13,762 nucleotides of DNA from Pseudomonadota bacterium (lineage in GTDB: Bacteria; Pseudomonadota; Alphaproteobacteria; Acetobacterales; Acetobacteraceae): the NCBI GenBank assembly GCA_021807465.1, contig JAKBCX010000010.1, forward strand, positions 1 to 13,762. Reading direction: 5' to 3'. The notes beneath the pieces were generated by a model, which saw only the letters and a list, made by a program, of their open reading frames with translations, was not told the DNA's origin and searched no databases. Numbering within the stretch: the stretch's first letter is position 1; every line of letters begins with the position of its first letter. The position numbers were made by a program, and so were the translations under genes. Positions 10,715 to 13,762 of this stretch are shown piece by piece.

Positions 10715-11316
10715 TGGCTGCCTCCACGCGCTTTCTCATCGCCCGGCAGAGTGGTCATCCCTTCCCAGGGAGAGAGGAAATCAAAATTCCGAAATTCCTG
10801 GGTCAAACGGACCTTATCGTAAACAACCTCCTTACGTTCGTCGTCGTAATGAACTTCCACAAAGCCGGTCAGCGGAAAATCCTTACGCAGCGCGTGACCT
10901 TCAAAATTATAGTCACTCAGAATCCGGCGATGATCCGCCAACCCTTCAAAACTTACACCAAACAAATCCCAAACTTCGCGCTCCCACCACGTGGCGCACG
11001 GCCATATGGAAGAAACCGATTGCACAGGCACTGATTCATCCGTCCGAACAATCACCCGGATCCGTCGATTACCCGTAACAGACAAAAGATTATAAACGAC
11101 ATCAAACCGGGGCTGGCGCTGCGGATAGTCAACCCCACAAATATCCATCACCTGCTGAAAGGCAAACTTGTCGCGCAGCTGAAGGAAAACATCCCGCGCT
11201 ACATCCCGCGCAACCTCAATCACCAGTTCGTCCAGCTCACGCCGCGCGGCCGTTACGCCCAGCAGCGCCGCAGCAGCCTCAAGCTCGACATCCGGGGTTA
11301 TGTTCTCGTCAGCCAC
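10711..11316 (-). CDS. nuoC: NADH-quinone oxidoreductase subunit C (30 kDa subunit)
   Basis: Peripheral connecting subunit (NDUFS3 homologue) without cofactor, supporting NuoD and NuoB. I choose GTG at 11316, giving 201 residues, the usual size for a separate NuoC. The open frame extends upstream to 11445, but that part is the nuoB coding sequence in another frame and resembles no NuoC. Conserved sequence includes [10 protein letters not shown], the block [20 protein letters not shown], and [14 protein letters not shown]. Overlap with the nuoB 3' end is 8 bp (GTGGCTGA). The SD is weak: AGGG about 10 bases upstream. The start is the least certain in the operon, since no ATG is available before the conserved part. 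Confidence 0.95.
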   Translation of the reverse strand: MADENITPDVELEAAAALLGVTAARRELDELVIEVARDVARDVFLQLRDKFAFQQVMDICGVDYPQRQPRFDVVYNLLSVTGNRRIRVIVRTDESVPVQSVSSIWPCATWWEREVWDLFGVSFEGLADHRRILSDYNFEGHALRKDFPLTGFVEVHYDDERKEVVYDKVRLTQEFRNFDFLSPWEGMTTLPGDEKARGGSQ

Positions 11317-11875
11317 GCAATACTGTCCCTGTCCGCCGAATTTTCTTCTGCAACTGCATAATACCGTAAACCAGCGCTTCCGCCGTCGGCGGGCACCCTG
11401 GTACGTACACGTCCACAGGCACAATGCGGTCGCAACCACGTACAACCGAATAGGAGTAATGGTAGTACCCGCCCCCGTTGGCGCAACTTCCCATGGAAAT
11501 CACCCAGCGCGGCTCGGGCATCTGATCATACACCTTACGCAGGGCCGGCGCCATCTTATTGGTCAGAGTGCCCGCCACAATCATCACGTCACTCTGGCGC
11601 GGGCTGGCGCGAGGAATAATGCCGAAGCGGTCGAGATCGTAACGCGGCATATATGCGTGGATCATCTCCACCGCGCAGCACGCCAACCCGAACGTCATTG
11701 GCCAGAGGCTACCCGTGCGCGCCCAATTCACGACTTTGTCGAGATTGGCGACAACAAAGCCCTTCCCCGCAATCTCGCCCGTAATTCCCTTAATTACGGC
11801 ATCCTGAGCTGCGCCCGGCGCCAAATAATCCTGGTTCCAGGCAATTTGCTGCACATCATTCGAAGCCACGCTCAT
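11309..11875 (-). CDS. nuoB: NADH-quinone oxidoreductase subunit B ([4Fe-4S] N2)
   Basis: PSST/NDUFS7 homologue carrying cluster N2, the last electron carrier before quinone. From ATG 11875 it has 188 residues. The N2 ligands are the tandem Cys66-Cys67 ([10 protein letters not shown]), Cys131 (MGSCANGGG) and Cys161 ([10 protein letters not shown]). The frame is open further upstream to 11911, but that start would lie inside nuoA. ATG 11875 is 5 bp after the nuoA stop and 8 bases after SD GGGAG (11884-11888), so it is favoured. The 3' end overlaps nuoC by 8 bp. Confidence 0.98.
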   Translation of the reverse strand: MSVASNDVQQIAWNQDYLAPGAAQDAVIKGITGEIAGKGFVVANLDKVVNWARTGSLWPMTFGLACCAVEMIHAYMPRYDLDRFGIIPRASPRQSDVMIVAGTLTNKMAPALRKVYDQMPEPRWVISMGSCANGGGYYHYSYSVVRGCDRIVPVDVYVPGCPPTAEALVYGIMQLQKKIRRTGTVLRG

Positions 11876-11880
11876 ACGGC

Positions 11881-12246
11881 TTACTCCCAGTCCAGCGCGC
11901 CCTTGTTCCACTCATAAATAAAGCCGACGGTCAGAACACCCAGAAACCCCAGCATGGAAAAGAACCCAAGCAGGCCAATCCGGGAGAGGCTGACCGCCCA
12001 CGGGAACAAAAAGGCAACCTCAACGTCGAAGATAATAAACAAAATGGCGACTAGATAGAAGCGCACATCGAACCGGCGCCGCGCATCGCCAAACGCATCG
12101 AAGCCACACTCATAGGCTGACAATTTAGCAGCATAGGGCTTCTGCCGGGCAGCAAACAGGGACCCGAAAACGAAGGCCAGGCCCAACAGGGCGGCTATGG
12201 CAATAAATACAAGGATCGGAAAGTACTGCGAAAGGACCGGCTGCAC
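11881..12246 (-). CDS. nuoA: NADH-quinone oxidoreductase subunit A
   Basis: Three-helix membrane subunit (ND3 homologue) and first gene of the operon; its loop between helices 1 and 2 lies at the quinone cavity. It has 121 residues. Helix 1 is at about 8-32. The loop motif [20 protein letters not shown] with its conserved Cys is at about 45-64, helix 2 contains [14 protein letters not shown], and helix 3 contains [21 protein letters not shown]. The start is GTG at 12246, 8 bases after the strong SD AAGGAG (12255-12260); no ATG is available near it. It is separated from tRNA-Asp by 126 bp that hold the likely operon promoter. Confidence 0.97.
   Translation of the reverse strand: MQPVLSQYFPILVFIAIAALLGLAFVFGSLFAARQKPYAAKLSAYECGFDAFGDARRRFDVRFYLVAILFIIFDVEVAFLFPWAVSLSRIGLLGFFSMLGFLGVLTVGFIYEWNKGALDWE
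11884..11888 (-). promoter_or_regulatory. Shine-Dalgarno of nuoB, decides start
   Basis: GGGAG spanning the last two codons (Trp-Glu) of nuoA, 8 bases before ATG 11875. It supports this start over upstream in-frame codons lying inside nuoA. Confidence 0.8.
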
Positions 12247-12254
12247 TTGCTCGT

Positions 12255-12260
12255 CTCCTT
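12255..12260 (-). promoter_or_regulatory. Shine-Dalgarno of nuoA
   Basis: AAGGAG located 8 bases before GTG 12246, supporting the non-ATG start of the first nuo gene. Confidence 0.85.
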
Positions 12261-12304
12261 AACTGCGCGGGCCAGATAAGCCAGCCCATACAAATACCTA
12301 GTGC

Positions 12305-12333
12305 CGTGTCGCACCGCAGCACACGTTGGTCAA
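12305..12333 (-). promoter_or_regulatory. Candidate nuo operon promoter
   Basis: TTGACC (12328-12333), a 17-base spacer, then GACACG (12305-12310). The -35 box is good and the -10 box is poor by E. coli standards, but it shares ACACGGC at the same place with the tRNA-Asp promoter candidate. The predicted start near 12298 would give a leader of about 50 nt before nuoA. Confidence 0.5.
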
Positions 12334-12372
12334 GTCTCTATCCACAAAGGGGGGGATTGGGCTTCACCTTAC

Positions 12373-12449
12373 TGGCGCGAGTGACGGGGCTCGAACCCGC
12401 GACCTCCGGCGTGACAGGCCGGCGCTCTAACCGACTGAGCTACACCCGC
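12373..12449 (-). tRNA. tRNA-Asp (GUC anticodon), CCA encoded
   Basis: Complete 77-nt cloverleaf. The acceptor strands GCGGGTG and CACTCGC pair with one G-U, the discriminator is G, and the 3' CCA is encoded. The D arm is AGCTCAGTCGGTTAGAGC. The anticodon stem CCGGC/GCCGG closes the loop CTGTCAC with anticodon GTC. The T arm is CGGGTTCGAGCCCCG. It lies between tRNA-Val and nuoA; a promoter-like sequence sits just upstream and no obvious terminator follows it. Confidence 0.98.
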
Positions 12450-12463
12450 ATTCAGTAAGCGGC

Positions 12464-12492
12464 CGTGTAATGGGCAACGCGTGCAGCGTCAA
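12464..12492 (-). promoter_or_regulatory. Candidate tRNA-Asp promoter
   Basis: TTGACG (12487-12492), a 17-base spacer, then TACACG (12464-12469), ending 14 bases before the mature tRNA 5' end. This leaves a short leader, as expected for a tRNA gene. It could also supply transcripts that run into nuoA. Confidence 0.55.
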
Positions 12493-12523
12493 GCAGGTTA
12501 CACGATCTAATTTGGCCGGTGAG

Positions 12524-12530
12524 AAAAAAA
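12524..12530 (-). terminator. T7 tract after tRNA-Val, possible terminator
   Basis: Seven T on the minus strand, beginning 13 bases after the tRNA-Val 3' end. Only a 3-bp CTT/AAG hairpin lies directly before it, so if it terminates, it would do so using the tRNA fold or inefficiently. Confidence 0.35.
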
Positions 12531-12542
12531 CTTATCAAGGTA

Positions 12543-12614
12543 TGGGCGGTGACGGGTTCGAACCGCCGGCCCTCTCGGTGTAAACGAGACGCTCTACCGC
12601 TGAGCTAACCGCCC
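12543..12614 (-). tRNA. tRNA-Val (UAC anticodon), CCA not encoded
   Basis: 72-nt cloverleaf ending at the discriminator A. The acceptor strands GGGCGGT and ACCGCCC pair perfectly. The D arm is AGCTCAGCGGTAGAGC. The anticodon stem TCTCG/CGAGA closes the loop TTTACAC with anticodon TAC. The T arm is GGCGGTTCGAACCCGTC with one G-U. The bases after the discriminator read TAC, so CCA must be added by nucleotidyltransferase, unlike the neighbouring tRNA-Asp. It begins only 34 bp after the hupB stop, so it may be cut from a hupB read-through transcript. Confidence 0.97.
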
Positions 12615-12622
12615 ATAATTTT

Positions 12623-12641
12623 GGGCGGCACTAGGCCACCC
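12623..12641 (-). other. GC-rich hairpin between hupB and tRNA-Val
   Basis: GGGTGGC and GCCGCCC pair over 7 bp (one G-U) around a 5-base loop, starting 7 bases after the hupB stop. It is followed by AAAATTAT, with no T-tract, so it may protect the hupB mRNA 3' end after tRNA processing instead of terminating transcription. Confidence 0.4.
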
Positions 12642-12648
12642 GCCACCA

Positions 12649-12921
12649 TTAGTTCACCGCATCTTTCAGCGTCTTGCCAGGCTTGAAGCGGACAGACGTA
12701 GAAGCCGGAATATCAATCTCTTCACCAGTGCGCGGGTTACGCCCCTTAGAGGCTTCACGCTGCGCGGTGGCAAACGTGCCAAAACCAACCAGGCGAACCT
12801 CTTCCTTCTGCTTCAACGCACCTTCAATGGCAGAAAACACAGCATCAACAACTTCCGTTGCCTTGGTTTTGGAAAGTTCCGCGCCTTCGGCAACAGCGGC
12901 AATCAAATCATTTTTATTCAC
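12649..12921 (-). CDS. hupB: DNA-binding protein HU
   Basis: Small dimeric nucleoid protein that bends and packs DNA. From GTG 12921 it has 90 residues, the normal HU length, starting MNKNDLIAAVAEGAELSKTK. Helices fill the first 40 residues, GFGTF is at 46-50, and the DNA-grasping beta arm (about 53-76) contains RNPRTGEEI with the intercalating Pro63. The open frame also allows TTG at 12927, but the SD AGGGAG (12929-12934) is 7 bases from the GTG and only 1 from the TTG, and family members start at MNKN. It sits directly after lon, a common alphaproteobacterial arrangement, with its own promoter. Confidence 0.97.
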   Translation of the reverse strand: MNKNDLIAAVAEGAELSKTKATEVVDAVFSAIEGALKQKEEVRLVGFGTFATAQREASKGRNPRTGEEIDIPASTSVRFKPGKTLKDAVN

Positions 12922-12928
12922 GGGCAAA

Positions 12929-12934
12929 CTCCCT
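12929..12934 (-). promoter_or_regulatory. Shine-Dalgarno of hupB, decides start
   Basis: AGGGAG located 7 bases before GTG 12921. The alternative TTG at 12927 would be only one base away, so GTG is chosen. Confidence 0.85.
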
Positions 12935-12954
12935 GTTAACAGATACGTAAATTA

Positions 12955-12973
12955 TTCCGCAAAAATTGCGGAA
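12955..12973 (-). repeat. Perfect hairpin in the hupB leader
   Basis: The minus-strand arms TTCCGCAA and TTGCGGAA pair over 8 bp with a 3-nt loop TTT. It lies between the predicted hupB transcription start and the SD, ending 21 bases before the SD. It is followed by TAATTT and not a run of T, so it is not a convincing intrinsic terminator for lon. It could stabilise the hupB mRNA, act as an attenuator, or be a protein-binding dyad. Confidence 0.65.
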
Positions 12974-12984
12974 GAGCCACAAGA

Positions 12985-13017
12985 TGGCGCGCGCGTAGAT
13001 AGCGAACATGCGCGCCA
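12985..13017. repeat. 8-bp inverted repeat around the hupB -10 box
   Basis: On the plus strand TGGCGCGC (12985-12992) and GCGCGCCA (13010-13017) are perfect inverted arms 17 bases apart. The centre, 13001, falls within the -10 box. It could be an operator or a weak cruciform/hairpin; the arms are low-complexity GC, so chance is possible. Confidence 0.5.
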
Positions 13018-13025
13018 CCCGTCAA
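12997..13025 (-). promoter_or_regulatory. Candidate hupB promoter
   Basis: TTGACG (13020-13025), a 17-base spacer, then CTATCT (12997-13002), or TATCTA with an 18-base spacer. It begins 8 bp after the lon stop. The predicted start near 12990 gives a leader of about 70 nt that contains the perfect hairpin at 12955-12973. Confidence 0.6.
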
Positions 13026-13033
13026 ACTAAGCC

Positions 13034-13762
13034 TTAATGCGGCAACGATGCAGCAGCCGCCCCTTCGCCAGACTTCGCCACTTCCTCCAACTCATCCTCC
13101 CAGTGAATCGGTTCAGGCTTGCGCACCAAAGCCCGCTCAATCACCTCATCAACATGAGACACCGGAATGATCGCCAAATTCTTCTTAACATTTGCGGGAA
13201 TATCAGCCAAATCCTTTTCATTGTCTTTCGGAATGAAAACGGTGGTAATCCCAGCCCGTAATGCCGCCAGCAGCTTTTCCTTCAAGCCGCCAATCGGCAG
13301 CACTCGGCCACGCAAGGTAATCTCACCAGTCATGGCAACATCCTTGCGTACGGGAATCGAGGTCATGGCGCTGACAATCGATGTCGCCATCGCAATACCG
13401 GCAGACGGACCATCTTTCGGCGTTGCGCCTTCAGGCACGTGCACATGGATGTCCCGCTTATCGAAGAATGGAGGTTTAACGCCAAACTGCACAGAACGCG
13501 AACGGATATAAGAATATGCGGCCTGCACGCTCTCCTGCATCACGTCGCCCAGCTTACCTGTTTGTTTGATGCTGCCTTTACCCGGCAACAGCACGCTTTC
13601 TATGGTCAGTATCTCACCGCCCACTTCTGTCCAGGCCAAGCCGGTAACAACACCAACCATGTCTTCGGCTTCCGTTTCGCCGAAACGGAATTTTGGCACA
13701 CCGAGAAACTTCTCAAGATTCTTCTTGGTAATGACAATTTTCTTCGCCTTGGCGGTAACAAT
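13034..13762 (-). CDS. lon: ATP-dependent protease La, C-terminal part (cut by window edge)
   Basis: The 3' end of lon: 242 residues plus stop, with the frame open to the right edge. It contains the end of the AAA+ module ([18 protein letters not shown]) and the entire S16 protease domain. The catalytic Ser is in [11 protein letters not shown] (codon 13403-13405) and the catalytic Lys in [14 protein letters not shown] lies 43 residues later, the same separation as Ser679-Lys722 in E. coli. [15 protein letters not shown] between them is also typical. Lon degrades misfolded and regulatory proteins in the cytoplasm. The Ala/Ser-rich C-terminal tail after [12 protein letters not shown] is variable in the family. 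Confidence 0.97.
   Translation of the reverse strand: MVTAKAKKIVITKKNLEKFLGVPKFRFGETEAEDMVGVVTGLAWTEVGGEILTIESVLLPGKGSIKQTGKLGDVMQESVQAAYSYIRSRSVQFGVKPPFFDKRDIHVHVPEGATPKDGPSAGIAMATSIVSAMTSIPVRKDVAMTGEITLRGRVLPIGGLKEKLLAALRAGITTVFIPKDNEKDLADIPANVKKNLAIIPVSHVDEVIERALVRKPEPIHWEDELEEVAKSGEGAAAASLPH

Noticed and set aside
11317..11445. Upstream extension of the nuoC frame
   Set aside because: It lies inside nuoB in another frame, is Cys/Arg-rich and resembles no NuoC N-terminus.
12349..12355. G7/C7 homopolymer before nuoA as a phase-variable tract
   Set aside because: It lies upstream of the predicted promoter, outside any coding sequence and not between the -35 and -10 boxes, so slippage would have no obvious effect.
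12623..12641. GC-rich stem after hupB as an intrinsic terminator
   Set aside because: It is followed by AAAATTAT and then the tRNA, with no T-tract; kept only as a hairpin of uncertain role.
1..13762. Mobile elements, CRISPR, toxin-antitoxin or defence genes
   Set aside because: No direct repeats, transposase, integrase or unexplained gene was found; the whole window is accounted for by housekeeping genes.

Overview
The window is an ordinary but very clean stretch of an alphaproteobacterial chromosome. Every gene lies on the minus strand, so transcription runs from the right edge to the left. Reading that way: the 3' end of lon (protease), hupB (HU nucleoid protein), tRNA-Val(UAC), tRNA-Asp(GUC), then nuoA-B-C-D-E-F-G-H-I-J-K-L and the first 382 codons of nuoM, cut by the left edge. 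The lon-hupB-tRNA-Val-tRNA-Asp-nuo order, separate nuoC and nuoD genes, the mitochondrial-like NuoG without the extra N7 cysteines, and the moderately GC-rich sequence point to Alphaproteobacteria. Rhodospirillales/Acetobacterales is the guess I would make for the order, but I cannot confirm it without a search.

Right region (about 12250-13762): lon is incomplete but carries its whole proteolytic domain. A 112-bp gap with a good sigma70-type promoter, an inverted repeat around the -10 box and a perfect 19-nt hairpin in the leader precedes hupB. HupB is followed after only 34 bp by tRNA-Val. A second promoter-like sequence lies in front of tRNA-Asp, and a related one in front of nuoA.

Left region (1-12246): the nuo operon encodes the proton-pumping NADH:quinone oxidoreductase (complex I). 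NuoE, F and G form the NADH dehydrogenase module (FMN and Fe-S clusters). NuoB, C, D and I form the connecting module that carries electrons through clusters N6a, N6b and N2 to quinone. NuoA, H, J, K, L and M (with NuoN expected beyond the left edge) form the membrane proton-pumping arm. All key ligands and charged residues I looked for are present. The genes are packed with gaps of 2-9 bp or overlaps of 1-8 bp, and no accessory ORF is inserted. Shine-Dalgarno (SD) sequences sit inside the 3' ends of the upstream genes and decide several starts, including GTG starts for nuoA, nuoC, nuoE and hupB.

I see no mobile element, CRISPR array, phage gene or unknown system. The points worth a second look are small regulatory ones: the two symmetric elements upstream of hupB, the related promoter cores before tRNA-Asp and nuoA, the missing terminators around the tRNAs, and a repeated gene-junction sequence within the operon. 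No stretch of 300 bases or more lacks a gene.
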